A DNA stretch of 64,000 bases from Rhizorhabdus sp049889055 (GCF_049889055.1 NZ_JBLTWO010000002.1:372001-436000); one strand, 5' to 3'; positions 10,285 through 19,775 are shown, counted from the first letter of the stretch. Program-made: numbers and translations. The notes: generated by a model from the sequence alone, not told the origin.

Positions 10285-11124
10285 CTACCTGTCGCTGTCG
10301 AGCGCGCGGGCGAGTTCGACGAACTCGTCCACGAGCAGCGTCTCTGCGCGCCGCTCGGGATCGATGCCAACCGCCGGCAGCAGCTCGACCGCGCCTCTGA
10401 CGGATTTGAGGCTCTGGCGCAGCATCTTGCGCCGCTGACCGAAGGCTGCGGCGGTCAGCCCTTCGATCGTCTTCATGCTCGCGCCGCCAGGCTGTTCTGC
10501 CGGCACGACGTGAATCACGGCGGACATCACCTTGGGCGGGGGCACGAAGGCCGAACGGTGGACGTTGAGCGCGATCGACGGGGTCGAGCGCCACTGCGCC
10601 AGCACCGCGAGCCGTCCATAGGCTGTGCTGCCGGGACGAGCGACGATGCGTTCCGCCACTTCCTTCTGGAACATCAAGGTTAGCGACCGCCACCAGGGCG
10701 GCCAGGCATCGAGCGACAGCCAGCGCACGAACAGTGCCGTGCCCACATTATAGGGCAGGTTCGAGGCGATATGCGCGCCGTCTCCCGCCTCGGCCCGCTC
10801 ATCGATCTTCATCGCATCGGCGGAAATGACCCGCAGCCGTCCGCTCGAGGCGACGTTGAGTTCCTCCAGCGCGGGCAGGCAGCGATCATCGCGTTCCACC
10901 GCCACCACCGATGCGCCTGCACCGAGCAGGGCGCGCGTCAGGCCGCCGGGACCTGGGCCCACCTCATAGACCATCTGTCCGTCGAGATCGCCGGGTATGC
11001 GGGCGATCCGGTCGAGCAGCTGGCCATCGAGCAGGAAATTCTGGCCGAGCGCCTTGTTAGCGCTGAGCCCATGCCGCGCGATCACCTCGCGCAGCGGCGG
11101 CAGGCTCTGCAATCTACCGCTCAT
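10285..11124 (-). CDS. rsmA: 16S rRNA (adenine1518/1519-N6)-dimethyltransferase RsmA (KsgA)
   Basis: Dimethylates two adjacent adenines in the 3' terminal hairpin of 16S rRNA late in small-subunit assembly. The 279-residue protein contains the family start KALGQNFLLD, motif I YEVGPGPGGLTRALL, motif II VAVERDD, the catalytic motif IV ASNLPYNVGTALF, and the C-terminal segment AFVPPPKVMSAVIH. Last gene of the lptD-surA-pdxA-rsmA operon; its ATG overlaps the pdxA stop by four bases. This gene order is conserved across many Proteobacteria. Confidence 0.97.
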   Translation of the reverse strand: MSGRLQSLPPLREVIARHGLSANKALGQNFLLDGQLLDRIARIPGDLDGQMVYEVGPGPGGLTRALLGAGASVVAVERDDRCLPALEELNVASSGRLRVISADAMKIDERAEAGDGAHIASNLPYNVGTALFVRWLSLDAWPPWWRSLTLMFQKEVAERIVARPGSTAYGRLAVLAQWRSTPSIALNVHRSAFVPPPKVMSAVIHVVPAEQPGGASMKTIEGLTAAAFGQRRKMLRQSLKSVRGAVELLPAVGIDPERRAETLLVDEFVELARALDSDR

Positions 11125-12116
11125 GCGTGGAGCAGGCGGTTCCGGGCCGCTTCCGCCGCCAGCTTCAGCGCGGCGATCATCGCGCCGGGGTGCGCCTGAT
11201 TTGTGCCGGCAATGCCGAACGCCGTACCATGGTCGGGGGCGGTGCGGACGATCGGCAGGCCGAGGGTCATGTTCACCCCCTCGTCGAAGTGCAGCGTCTT
11301 GAGCGGAATCAGTGCCTGGTCATGATAGAGACATAGCGCGCAGTCATATTGCGCCCGGGCGCGTGCGTGGAACATCGTGTCGGCAGCCAGCGGCCCGGTC
11401 ACGTCGACACCTTCAGCGCGCAATATTTCGATCGCCGGCAGGATCAGCTCGATCTCTTCGCGACCGATCGAACCGCTTTCGCCTGCATGGGGATTGAAGC
11501 CGGCAATGGCGAGGCGGGGCCGTTCGATCCCGAAATTGCGGATGAGCCCGCGTTCGGTCGCGCGGGCCTTGGCGACGATCAGGTCGACCGTGACCAGATT
11601 GACCACCTCGCGCAGCGGGACATGGGTGGTGATGGGTACGGCCCGCAGCGTCGGACCGGCGAGCAGCATCACCGTGTTGGCGGCGGACACACCGCAGCGT
11701 TCGGCGACGAACTCGGTCTGGCCGGGATGGGTGAAGCCGATCGCATAGAGCTGCGCCTTGGCGACCGGTGCCGTCACCAGCCCGCCCACGATCGGCGAGC
11801 GGGCCAGGCCAGCGGCGAGCTCGAGCGAGTCCAAAGCACAACGCGCTCCGGCCAGGTCGGGCTGGCCGGGCACGATATCGGCCGTGTCATGAATCTGGAT
11901 CAGCGGCAGCGCCGACGAAAAACAGCCCATGGCCTCGTCCGGGCTGGAGATCAGGCGGATAGGGCCGGACCATACGGCCTCGATCGAGCGCTGGTCGCCG
12001 ACGGCAAAAAAGGGCGCCAGATCATGCTCATGCCGCGCGTCCCAGGCTTTGGCCACGATCTCGGGACCAATGCCCGCCGGATCTCCGAGGGCGACGGCGA
12101 GGGGCGCTATGTCCAT
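11121..12116 (-). CDS. pdxA: 4-hydroxythreonine-4-phosphate dehydrogenase
   Basis: NAD-dependent oxidation of 4-phosphohydroxy-L-threonine in pyridoxal 5'-phosphate synthesis, before condensation by PdxJ. The 331-residue length is typical. Visible family motifs are ALGDPAGIGPEIVAKAW at the N-terminus, TAPVAKAQL, HPGQTEFVAERCG, the metal-binding histidines in ITTHVPLREV and YHDQALIPLK, and GLPIVRTAPDHGTAFGIAG near the C-terminus. It begins five bases after surA ends and overlaps rsmA by four bases. Confidence 0.97.
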   Translation of the reverse strand: MDIAPLAVALGDPAGIGPEIVAKAWDARHEHDLAPFFAVGDQRSIEAVWSGPIRLISSPDEAMGCFSSALPLIQIHDTADIVPGQPDLAGARCALDSLELAAGLARSPIVGGLVTAPVAKAQLYAIGFTHPGQTEFVAERCGVSAANTVMLLAGPTLRAVPITTHVPLREVVNLVTVDLIVAKARATERGLIRNFGIERPRLAIAGFNPHAGESGSIGREEIELILPAIEILRAEGVDVTGPLAADTMFHARARAQYDCALCLYHDQALIPLKTLHFDEGVNMTLGLPIVRTAPDHGTAFGIAGTNQAHPGAMIAALKLAAEAARNRLLHA

Positions 12117-12120
12117 CGCG

Positions 12121-13479
12121 TCAGCGATACTCGATCACCGCATCGCGCCGCAGGTCGCGAAGATAGCGCTGGGCCCGCCGGTTGACCCGGTCCTGCTCGA
12201 TCTGCGACTGAATCTGCTCGAAGGACGGACCCGAGGTCGGCGCGGGGTCGTCGCGGCCACAGAGGATCAGTGCCCGGACGCCGTCCTTGAGCGAGCCGAA
12301 GGGTGGGGTTGCCTGTCCGACCTGCAGATTGAGCATCAGATCCTGCAACTGGGGCGGCAGGTCGCGGATGGTCATCTGGTCGTTGTTGACCACGTCGGCG
12401 CCCACCGACTGGGCGACCTCATTGGCCTTGCCGCAGCCCTGGATGTCCTTCACGGCCTTGGCGAAGGCTTCCAGCTTCGGCGTGGCCTGTGCCTGGGTGA
12501 TGTTCGGCGGGAAGGTGACCGTCAGCTGCTTGAGCAGCAGCTGCGCATCGCGCGGGTCGACACCCAGCACCTGGCGCTTGTCGATCAGTAGCAGGATCGA
12601 ATAGCCGCCGGGCACGGCGATGGGCTGGCTGATCTGGCCGTTCTGCAACTGCGTCACGACGCCGGACAGCTGCTCAGGGAGCTGTTCGGCACGAACCCAG
12701 CCGAGATCGCCACCGACCGCTGCGGTCGAGGCTTCGGAAAATTGGCGCGCATAGGCGGCGAAGGACGCGCCGCGCTGGATCTGCTCGATGATGCGCTGCG
12801 CATTGGCGCCAGCTTCGCCCATCGTCTCGGGCGTGGCGGAGAGGAAGATCTCGCCGACATGATATTCGTTTTCGCCCTTGGAGGCCTTCAGGCGATTGAT
12901 GATCGCATTGACCTCTTCCTCGCTGACCGCGACGAACGGCTCGATCCGGCGGCTGAGCACGCGGCGCCAGGCGGCCTCGCCCTCGATCTGCCGCTTGATC
13001 GACAGTTCCGACGATCCCTTTTCACGCAGGAAGGCTGCGAAGTCCTTGGGTGTCTTGCGGAAATTGGACGCGACGCGGTCGTAGGTCTGCTGCACCTCTT
13101 CGGGTGCGACCTCGATCTTCTGCGCCTTCGCTTCCTGGATCTGGAGGGTTTCGTCGATCAGGTTGCGCAGCACCTGAAGCCGCAGGCGCTCGAGTTCCTC
13201 CTGCGGAATGCGCCCGCCATTGGCAGCAACGACGAGCGCAAGGCGCTGTTCGACATCGGTCTGCGTGACGATCGTGCCGTTGACGATTGCCGTGGCCGTA
13301 CGGACATTGGGATCGCGGTTGCCGAAGACGGTGATGTCCTTCGGAATGTTGAGTGCGCCCGAGATATCCTCATTGGGTTCGCTTGCCATCTGGCCGGACG
13401 CTGGCGGGGCCAACAGCGCCAGGGCTGTCACCGCATAGAATAGCTTCCCACTCCGACCCAGCTTCTTTCCGCGTACCAA
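12121..13479 (-). CDS. surA: Periplasmic chaperone/peptidyl-prolyl isomerase SurA
   Basis: Escorts outer-membrane proteins across the periplasm, notably LptD, encoded just upstream. The 452-residue protein starts with TTG (13479), preceded by GAGG, and has an N-terminal signal with hydrophobic core LFYAVTALALLAPPASG. The SurA N-terminal chaperone domain covers about 60-215 (TQTDVEQRLALVVAANGGRI, RNLIDETLQIQEAKAQKIEV). A parvulin PpiC domain follows from EYHVGEIFLSATPETMG to about 320; the second parvulin domain is weak (about 325-420). Second gene of the lptD operon. Confidence 0.93.
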   Translation of the reverse strand: MVRGKKLGRSGKLFYAVTALALLAPPASGQMASEPNEDISGALNIPKDITVFGNRDPNVRTATAIVNGTIVTQTDVEQRLALVVAANGGRIPQEELERLRLQVLRNLIDETLQIQEAKAQKIEVAPEEVQQTYDRVASNFRKTPKDFAAFLREKGSSELSIKRQIEGEAAWRRVLSRRIEPFVAVSEEEVNAIINRLKASKGENEYHVGEIFLSATPETMGEAGANAQRIIEQIQRGASFAAYARQFSEASTAAVGGDLGWVRAEQLPEQLSGVVTQLQNGQISQPIAVPGGYSILLLIDKRQVLGVDPRDAQLLLKQLTVTFPPNITQAQATPKLEAFAKAVKDIQGCGKANEVAQSVGADVVNNDQMTIRDLPPQLQDLMLNLQVGQATPPFGSLKDGVRALILCGRDDPAPTSGPSFEQIQSQIEQDRVNRRAQRYLRDLRRDAVIEYR

Positions 13480-13540
13480 GACCTAATCCTCGATGAGTGT
13501 CGAATGCGGTGCTTATTTCACCGATCCGCTGAATGCACGC

Positions 13541-15829
13541 TTAGCGGCCCAAATTCTTGAGCGCCAGTCGCAACAGATAAGTGTTCCCCCGCCGGGCGTC
13601 GCCGATCGCGGCATATTCGCGGCGCCAGGTGACCCCGACTTCGATGCAGTCATCGTCGTAGAGGATGCCGAGACGGTGCCGGATCGGCTGATAACCGTCG
13701 GACAATGTCGTCGGATCTTCCTTCGGCCCGGTGAGGTCGATAACCGTCGATCCGAACACCGACCAGTAGCGCGCAATCTGGACGCGTCCGCCGAGGCGGA
13801 CCTCCTCGCGGTCGCGCAAATCCTCGATCGTCGAGGCGATGTCGCGATTCAGCTTGAGATAGCCGATCAGGGCGTAGGTCTTGCGCGTGCCGATCGTCGC
13901 ATCGATCTCGTTGCGACGGACGGCGAAATTGTCCTTGTCCAGCCGGAAACGGTGGGTCAGCTCGAGGAAACGCCCATATTTGAGCGTCGTACGCCCGACG
14001 ATGTCGGACAGCCGATCGGACAGGCCGGTTCCGACCGGCAGCAGGCTGGGTTTGTTGGTCAGGCGGTAGCTCTGCCCCACCACCGTATTGAACGAGATGC
14101 CGGGCAGGTCGACCGACCATTCCGCGCCATAGGTGACGCGGCTGCCATCTTCCCACCGATCATAGCCCGAGAAGCGGTTGAGCGCGAAGAGGTTGGAGTC
14201 TTCCAGATCGATCGCGCGCGCATCCTCGTTGGGAATGCTCATATTCTTGGTCTTGGGACTGGCGACGATCTGCACGCGCGGGGTGATCCGCTGGGTGCCC
14301 GCGAAGAACTCGCCGATGAGCGGCCATTTGACGTCGACCGCCAGCGCACCGATGCCGCGCGGCGTCCAGCCCGGATCGCCACGATAGCTGATGGTCGCAG
14401 TCTGGCCGACCTGATCAGTGTGATAGATGTCCCCGCGCAGATAGCCGGTCAGGGTGATTTCCTGGCCCAGCGGCGTATAGCGGCGCAGATTCCATTCGGC
14501 TGCGGCGAAGGCGCGCTGGGTGTCCTGTCCGCTGGTCCGGATCAGGGCGAGGCTGTTGAGCTGCAACTGCAGCACGCCGCCTATGAGCGGGTCGGTCATC
14601 CGCAAGCGATAGTCGATCGCCGGCAGCGCGATCGGCTGCTGCCCCTGCGGGTCGTTGATCCGCAGCGTCTGGACGGCCCAGCCCTTGATCGACAAATAGC
14701 TGTCGGCGTCGATCCGCTCGGCCTGGATCTGGCTGCGCAGCCGATCGTCGCGCGAGATGTCGTAGCGCCGCATGAAGGTGCGGTCTGTCGTTCCCCGGAT
14801 CGATCCGGACACCGTCCAGTAGTCGCCGAACTGGAAACGGCCGTTCGCATCGATATAGCCGCGGACATCGCGATTGCTGTCGAGCGGAACGCCTGTCGTC
14901 GCCGACGAACGCGAACTGTAGGTCAGCATGCCGGCCGCTTGCCAGGCGCCGTTGCTCGTCAGGGCGCGATATTGTGCTTCGATTGCCGGCAGCACCTTCG
15001 AATAGACGCGCGGCGTGATCGTCAGGTCGCGGTTGGGAGCGAGCTGGAAATAATAGGGCAGGGCCAGCTCGAACCCGTTGACCCGGCCATATTGAATGTC
15101 GGGCAGGAGCAGGCCCGATCCGCCGCCACCGCTGCCGTCGGGATGCGAAAGACCGGGCAGCCACAGGATCGGCGCACCGAGAAAGCTGATCCGTGCGCCA
15201 TCATAGGTGATCCGGTGCTTGTTCGGATCATGGACCACGCGCACTGCGCTGATCTTCCAGATCGGCTCCTTCGGACAGCCCTTGCTGTCGACCACCGCGC
15301 AGGGGGTGTAGACCGCCTTGTCGAGCGTGCTGACCTCGTTGCGACGAGCCCCATGCACGGCGGCGAGACGACCGCCGTCGTTGAGCACGAGCAGCAGATT
15401 CTCGACCACGCCATCCTTGAGCGTATCGGTCAGTTCGACCGAATCCCCATAAACAGTGTCGTTCGAAGCGTTGACGATCGCGACATTGCCTTCGGCACGG
15501 ACCACGCCGGTCTTCTGGTTCCACTGGACGCTGTCGGCGCGCAGACGGGCGCCCTGGCGCATCATGCGGACATTTCCGGCAGCGGTCACGACCTCGCCAT
15601 TGCTGTCATAAGCCAGCGTGTCGGCGGCGAAGGTGACCTCCTCCTCATCGGTGGGAGTCGGCGCATCGCCCTGCAGCGGCGCGGGGGCTGGCTCCACCAG
15701 ATTGGGCTGCGCGGCGATGGCGCCGCCGGCGGCAAGCATGGGCAGAGTGGTCGCCAGGAGGAACAGATATGGCTTTTTCACGAATCCCCACATGACGGGC
15801 CGGCGGCAAGTTTCCCCGGCAGTCTGCAC
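13541..15829 (-). CDS. lptD: LPS-assembly outer-membrane protein LptD
   Basis: Beta-barrel component of the Lpt machine that inserts lipopolysaccharide (or the sphingomonad glycolipid equivalents) into the outer leaflet. Up to 762 residues; the start could be ATG 15793, giving MWGFVKKPYLFLLATTLPML, a cleaner signal peptide. After the signal comes the periplasmic OstA-like domain (about 55-170: VTFAADTLAYDSNGEVVTA, GNVRMMRQGARLRAD), then the barrel (about 190-760), ending YLLRLALKNLGR. The Cys pair in TPCAVVDSKGCPKEP is at the domain junction, consistent with the family's disulphide. First gene of lptD-surA-pdxA-rsmA, divergent from pepA. Confidence 0.94.
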   Translation of the reverse strand: MQTAGETCRRPVMWGFVKKPYLFLLATTLPMLAAGGAIAAQPNLVEPAPAPLQGDAPTPTDEEEVTFAADTLAYDSNGEVVTAAGNVRMMRQGARLRADSVQWNQKTGVVRAEGNVAIVNASNDTVYGDSVELTDTLKDGVVENLLLVLNDGGRLAAVHGARRNEVSTLDKAVYTPCAVVDSKGCPKEPIWKISAVRVVHDPNKHRITYDGARISFLGAPILWLPGLSHPDGSGGGGSGLLLPDIQYGRVNGFELALPYYFQLAPNRDLTITPRVYSKVLPAIEAQYRALTSNGAWQAAGMLTYSSRSSATTGVPLDSNRDVRGYIDANGRFQFGDYWTVSGSIRGTTDRTFMRRYDISRDDRLRSQIQAERIDADSYLSIKGWAVQTLRINDPQGQQPIALPAIDYRLRMTDPLIGGVLQLQLNSLALIRTSGQDTQRAFAAAEWNLRRYTPLGQEITLTGYLRGDIYHTDQVGQTATISYRGDPGWTPRGIGALAVDVKWPLIGEFFAGTQRITPRVQIVASPKTKNMSIPNEDARAIDLEDSNLFALNRFSGYDRWEDGSRVTYGAEWSVDLPGISFNTVVGQSYRLTNKPSLLPVGTGLSDRLSDIVGRTTLKYGRFLELTHRFRLDKDNFAVRRNEIDATIGTRKTYALIGYLKLNRDIASTIEDLRDREEVRLGGRVQIARYWSVFGSTVIDLTGPKEDPTTLSDGYQPIRHRLGILYDDDCIEVGVTWRREYAAIGDARRGNTYLLRLALKNLGR

Positions 15830-15963
15830 GATGCCCCTGCCGCCTATCGCACCAGCGCGCCGCCTGCAATGGCCTGCGCGGCGGTCCGATCCTCCGGTGC
15901 CGTTGCGGCCTGCCCGCCGGTTCCCTAGATGGAAGGTGACATTGACAGAAGGAAACCGCTTCG

Positions 15964-17433
15964 ATGCGCATTAGTTTCGCCGACGTCCGGCCGAATGCTG
16001 CCCACACGCTGGCTATCGTGGTGGCGCCCGGCACCTTGCAGGGATCGGCGCTCGCTTCTCTGCCTGAGGCAGCCCAGACGCTGGGCCGGGCCGCGGCCGC
16101 AGCCTTGCGCTTCGATGGTGAAGCCGGAGCGGTCGTCGAATATTTCGCGGAGGTCGAAGGGGCCGCGCGCCGGCTGCTGCTCGTGGGCCTCGGGTCGAAG
16201 AATGACTATGAGAAGGCGGGCGCCGCACTCGTCGCCAAGCTGCTCACATCGGGCGAAAAGACGCTGGTCGTCGACCTGGCCGCAGCGGCCGGCGCGAAGT
16301 CGGGTGAGGCTGCCGCCGCCGTGGCGACGGGCGCCACGCTGCGCGCCTGGCGGTACGACACCTACCGGACGAAGCTCGACGCCAAACAGCGCCCCTCGCT
16401 CGAAGAGATTGTGATCGTCGGTGGTGGTGCCGAAGCCGAGGGTCGCTGGACGGCACATTCGGCGGTGGTCGAGGGCGTCGCCTTCACCCGCGAACTGGTG
16501 ACCGAGCCGGGCAACATCATCTATCCCGAGAGCTTCGTCGAACGCTGCCGCCCGCTCGAAGCGCTGGGCGTGAAGATCGAGGTGCTCGATCGGGATGCCA
16601 TGGCGGCGCTGGGCATGGGTGCGCTGCTCGGCGTGGCCCAAGGCTCGGCCCGCGCTCCGCAGATGCTGATCATGCGCTGGGACGGCGGCGATGCCGGCAA
16701 GGCGCCGGTCGCCTTCGTCGGCAAGGGCGTCACCTTCGATTCCGGTGGCATCTCGCTCAAGCCGGGTGCCGGCATGGAAGACATGAAGTGGGACATGGGC
16801 GGCGCCGGTGCGGTCGCGGGCGTCATGAAGACGCTGGCACTGCGCAAGGCCAGGGCCAATGTCATCGGCGTTTGCGGACTGGTCGAGAATATGCCCGATG
16901 GGCTCGCCCAGCGGCCGGGTGACGTGGTGACGTCGATGTCGGGCCAGACGGTGGAGGTGATCAACACCGACGCCGAGGGGCGCCTCGTCCTGTGCGACGC
17001 GCTGACCTGGGTCCAGAAGACCCATGGTCCGAAGACGATCGTCGATCTCGCCACCCTGACGGGTGCGATGATCGTGGCGCTCGGCCATGAATATGGCGGT
17101 CTGTTCGCCAATGACGACCTGCTCGCCGATCAGTTGCTGGCGGCCGCGACGGCGTCGGGCGACCGGCTGTGGCGGATGCCGCTCGGTGACGCCTATGACA
17201 AGCTGATCGACTCGCCGATCGCCGACATGAAGAATGTGGGACCACGCGAGGCCGGCTCGATCACCGCTGCGCAATTCCTCAAGCGTTTCGTCGATGACGG
17301 CGTACGCTGGGCCCATCTCGACATCGCCGGGATGGTCTGGGCGTCGAAGCCGGGCACGACCTGGGATAAGGGCGCGACCGGCTATGGTGTTCGTCTGCTC
17401 GATCGCTTCATCGCCGATAATTTCGAGAATTGA
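15964..17433 (+). CDS. pepA: Leucyl aminopeptidase (M17)
   Basis: Two-metal cytosolic aminopeptidase removing N-terminal residues from peptides; in enterobacteria the protein is also a DNA-binding accessory factor. The 489-residue protein has an N-terminal macro-like domain (1-170) and a catalytic domain from about 180. Active-site signatures are VGKGVTFDSGGISLKPG, MKWDMGGAGAVAGVM and NTDAEGRLVLCDAL, which carry the metal-binding Asp/Glu and catalytic Lys and Arg. AAGGA precedes the ATG. It is divergent from lptD and its stop codon abuts that of cofC; holC, its usual neighbour, is absent here. Confidence 0.97.
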   Translation: MRISFADVRPNAAHTLAIVVAPGTLQGSALASLPEAAQTLGRAAAAALRFDGEAGAVVEYFAEVEGAARRLLLVGLGSKNDYEKAGAALVAKLLTSGEKTLVVDLAAAAGAKSGEAAAAVATGATLRAWRYDTYRTKLDAKQRPSLEEIVIVGGGAEAEGRWTAHSAVVEGVAFTRELVTEPGNIIYPESFVERCRPLEALGVKIEVLDRDAMAALGMGALLGVAQGSARAPQMLIMRWDGGDAGKAPVAFVGKGVTFDSGGISLKPGAGMEDMKWDMGGAGAVAGVMKTLALRKARANVIGVCGLVENMPDGLAQRPGDVVTSMSGQTVEVINTDAEGRLVLCDALTWVQKTHGPKTIVDLATLTGAMIVALGHEYGGLFANDDLLADQLLAAATASGDRLWRMPLGDAYDKLIDSPIADMKNVGPREAGSITAAQFLKRFVDDGVRWAHLDIAGMVWASKPGTTWDKGATGYGVRLLDRFIADNFEN

Positions 17434-18021
17434 TCACCCTTGCCCGTCGAGCAGTTCCCTAAGCTCGGCGGGCAGGTCGACATCCTTCGCGAGCCCCGGA
17501 CGGTCGATCACGTTCACTGTCCGGCTCTGTCTCATCGCCGCCTCGAAATGGCGACGATAACTATCCGGTCCATAAGCGAATTCGATCGCGTCGGGCGGGC
17601 ATAGTGCCAGCGCATTGGTGCCGGTGCCATGGCGGTCGGGCGCGATCACGACTTCGCCTGGGGCAGCCAGAAGCGCCTCCAGGTCGGCGACGTCGAGATG
17701 GGGCAGATCACAGCTCAGCGTGACCAGACGCTCTGCGCCGCGTTGCGTAGCGACAGCGCGGGCTTGCGCGAAGGCCGTGTTCAGATCGGTCCCGCCCTCC
17801 TCGATCGCATCGACACCCGCGGCGCGCGCTGCCGAAGCCAGATCGGGCGAGCGTGTCACCAGCAACAAGTTCCTTGTCTCGAAGGTCTTGCACGCCACAT
17901 TGAGAACATGACTGAACATATTGATATTCAATCGGTATCTCTTGGGGGCTGTCAGGGAATCGGCAAGTCTGCTCTTGCCCTCCTCGGGCGGTCGCGCCGC
18001 GAGGACGCACATCGTCCTCAT
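17434..18021 (-). CDS. cofC: CofC/FbiD-type nucleotidyltransferase of coenzyme F420 synthesis
   Basis: Transfers GMP from GTP to a phosphorylated three-carbon acid, giving the activated side-chain precursor for F420. Classical CofC uses 2-phospho-L-lactate; other members use phosphoenolpyruvate or 3-phosphoglycerate, and the substrate cannot be decided by eye here. The 195-residue protein shows a MobA/CobU-like nucleotidyltransferase fold: N-terminal AARPPEEGKSRLADSL (family K-SRL motif), LLLVTRSPDL, GTDLNTAF, the metal site LSCDLPHLDVADLEALL, and the family motif APDRHGTGTNALAL. Start ATG 18021 overlaps the cofD stop by four bases, so it is the last gene of cofE-cofD-cofC. It converges on pepA with no gap. 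Confidence 0.9.
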   Translation of the reverse strand: MRTMCVLAARPPEEGKSRLADSLTAPKRYRLNINMFSHVLNVACKTFETRNLLLVTRSPDLASAARAAGVDAIEEGGTDLNTAFAQARAVATQRGAERLVTLSCDLPHLDVADLEALLAAPGEVVIAPDRHGTGTNALALCPPDAIEFAYGPDSYRRHFEAAMRQSRTVNVIDRPGLAKDVDLPAELRELLDGQG

Positions 18022-18944
18022 CGTTTCAGCGAACGGGCAAATGCCAGCACCTCGCGAGCAAGTCGCTGCTGGCCTGCATCATCGCGCATCAGCGTATCGG
18101 TCACGAGGACAGGAAGGTCCGGGCAGGAAGCTGCCGCGTCCGCGCCGTCGATGACGAGTGCGTCGACCACGTCGCCGAGGCAGGAGATCAGACCCTGTGG
18201 ATTACAAGGAATATGCAGCTCCTTGAATATCTTGGCGGCCGGCCCTTTGATCGCGTCGCCGTCGATGAAGGGCGACACGGCAACCACCGGCGCGGGCGAA
18301 CGTCGCAGCCGGTCCCGGACGTCGCCGATCGCCAATATGGGAGCGATGCTGAGGATCGGGTTGGACGGGCAGAGGATGACCGCCTCGAGAGCGGGATCGT
18401 CGAGCGCCGCATCAAAAGCGGGTGAGGGCCGTGCCGCTTCCGCGCCTTCGAAGCGGATCGACGTGAACACCGGCTCGGCGCGACGGCGCACGAAATAGTC
18501 CTGAAAGGCGAGCACGCCTTCTTCGCTGTGGACGATCGACCGCAGGCGGTCGTCGGTTGCCGGCACGATGGGGTGAGCGATGCCCAGCCGGTCGGCGATA
18601 TGGCGGGTGACGTCCGACAGGCTCTGCGTCTCAAGAAGCGTTCGGCGTATGATGTGCGTCGCGAGATCGCGGTCACCGAGATTGAACCAGTCTTCGCCGC
18701 CGAGATCGCGGATCGCGGCCATGAAGCTCCAGCTCTCACCGGCGAAGCCCCAGCCGCGTTCACGGTCGTTCCGTCCTGCGAGCGTGTAGCAGACGGTGTC
18801 GAGATCGGGGCAGATCGGCAGACCCAGATGCTCGAAGTCATCGCCGACATTGACGACCACCAGCAGGTCGTCCGGCGGCAGACAGGCGGCGAGACCATGG
18901 GCCATCCGTGCCCCGCCGACGCCGCCAGCGAGCGCGACGATCAT
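18018..18944 (-). CDS. cofD: CofD/FbiA 2-phospho-L-lactate transferase
   Basis: Joins the activated phospho-acid made by CofC to the deazaflavin FO, giving F420-0 (or its dehydro or glyceryl analogue) with release of GMP. The 308-residue protein starts at ATG 18944, MIVALAGGVGGARMAHGLAA, the family glycine-rich start. It also has NVGDDFEHLGLPICPDLDT, the FO/GDP-binding LGDRDLATHIIRR, the VHSEEGVLAFQDYFVRRR segment and VILCPSNPILSIAPIL. These match CofD from archaea and actinobacteria. Its start overlaps the cofE stop and its stop overlaps the cofC start, each by four bases. The frame continues upstream, but that part overlaps cofE and is not coding. Confidence 0.95.
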   Translation of the reverse strand: MIVALAGGVGGARMAHGLAACLPPDDLLVVVNVGDDFEHLGLPICPDLDTVCYTLAGRNDRERGWGFAGESWSFMAAIRDLGGEDWFNLGDRDLATHIIRRTLLETQSLSDVTRHIADRLGIAHPIVPATDDRLRSIVHSEEGVLAFQDYFVRRRAEPVFTSIRFEGAEAARPSPAFDAALDDPALEAVILCPSNPILSIAPILAIGDVRDRLRRSPAPVVAVSPFIDGDAIKGPAAKIFKELHIPCNPQGLISCLGDVVDALVIDGADAAASCPDLPVLVTDTLMRDDAGQQRLAREVLAFARSLKR

Positions 18945-19708
18945 GGAAACAGGTCCAGATGGCGGGGACGGATCAACTCGGCGGCACTGCCGTCGCGCTG
19001 TGCCAGTTCGACGCCCCGGACAAGAACGATCGGGCGACCCTCGTCCGCCTGGCCCATGACCAGCGACGCTGCTGCCGCAACTTCGTCCGCCAGCCCCAGT
19101 TCGCTGCTCGCGAGCGGCCGGCCGTGAAGATCGGGCTGGCCGCGCAGGTCGAGCAGACCGGGCATGCCCGCGAGGCCGATCGCCGTCCCGGTCGTGCCGG
19201 TGCGCCAGGCGCGGCCGAGGCTGTCGACGATCAGGACCGCCGGGGCGACGCCCGTCGCCGCCTTCAACCCCTCCCGGATTCTTGCCGCGCTCGCATCGGG
19301 ATCGACCGGCAGCAGCAGGGCGGCCTCTCTTTGCTGGTCGATGTTGGACTGGTCGATGCCGGCATTGGCCAGCACGATGCCGAGACGGTGCCGGACGATC
19401 AGCGCGCCTTTGCGCACCCGCATGACCTCCTGGCTTTCCGACAGGATCAGCTCGACGAGGCGCGGATCCTTGTCGCATTCGGCCGCAAGCTCGATCGCTT
19501 CAGGGGAGGGGGCAATGCTGTCGAGCGCAACGAGCCGATCCTCGGCCTTCGAGACGATCTTCTGTGCGAGCACGATGATATCGCCATCGCAGAGCCGTTC
19601 ACCGGTCGCGTGCAGCGCGTCGACGGTAACTGTTGCCAGATCGCAGCCCGGCGAGATCATCGGTACCCTGTCGAGCGCGCAAAGTGTGACGGTGGCTTGG
19701 CGGGTCAT
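18941..19708 (-). CDS. cofE: CofE/FbiB-type coenzyme F420:L-glutamate ligase
   Basis: Adds gamma-linked glutamates to F420-0 using GTP, producing the polyglutamyl tail that retains F420 in the cell. The 255-residue protein starts at ATG 19708, MTRQATVTLCALDRVPMISP. Diagnostic segments are DGDIIVLAQKIVSKAEDR, LIVRHRLGIVLANAGIDQSN, the metal/GTP region DPDASAARIREGL, and DSLGRAWRTGTTGTAIGLAG followed by LLDLRGQPDLHGR. It lacks the C-terminal nitroreductase-like domain found in actinobacterial FbiB, so it is the monofunctional form. First cof gene of the operon; the LOV-HTH regulator ends 67 bases upstream on the same strand. FO synthase (cofG/cofH or fbiC) is not in the window. Confidence 0.95.
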   Translation of the reverse strand: MTRQATVTLCALDRVPMISPGCDLATVTVDALHATGERLCDGDIIVLAQKIVSKAEDRLVALDSIAPSPEAIELAAECDKDPRLVELILSESQEVMRVRKGALIVRHRLGIVLANAGIDQSNIDQQREAALLLPVDPDASAARIREGLKAATGVAPAVLIVDSLGRAWRTGTTGTAIGLAGMPGLLDLRGQPDLHGRPLASSELGLADEVAAAASLVMGQADEGRPIVLVRGVELAQRDGSAAELIRPRHLDLFP

Positions 19709-19775
19709 CGGGATGTGACAGCCGGTGGACCGGACCGAACGCCCAACACGGACCGCGCCGCTCGCTCGGTTCGCT

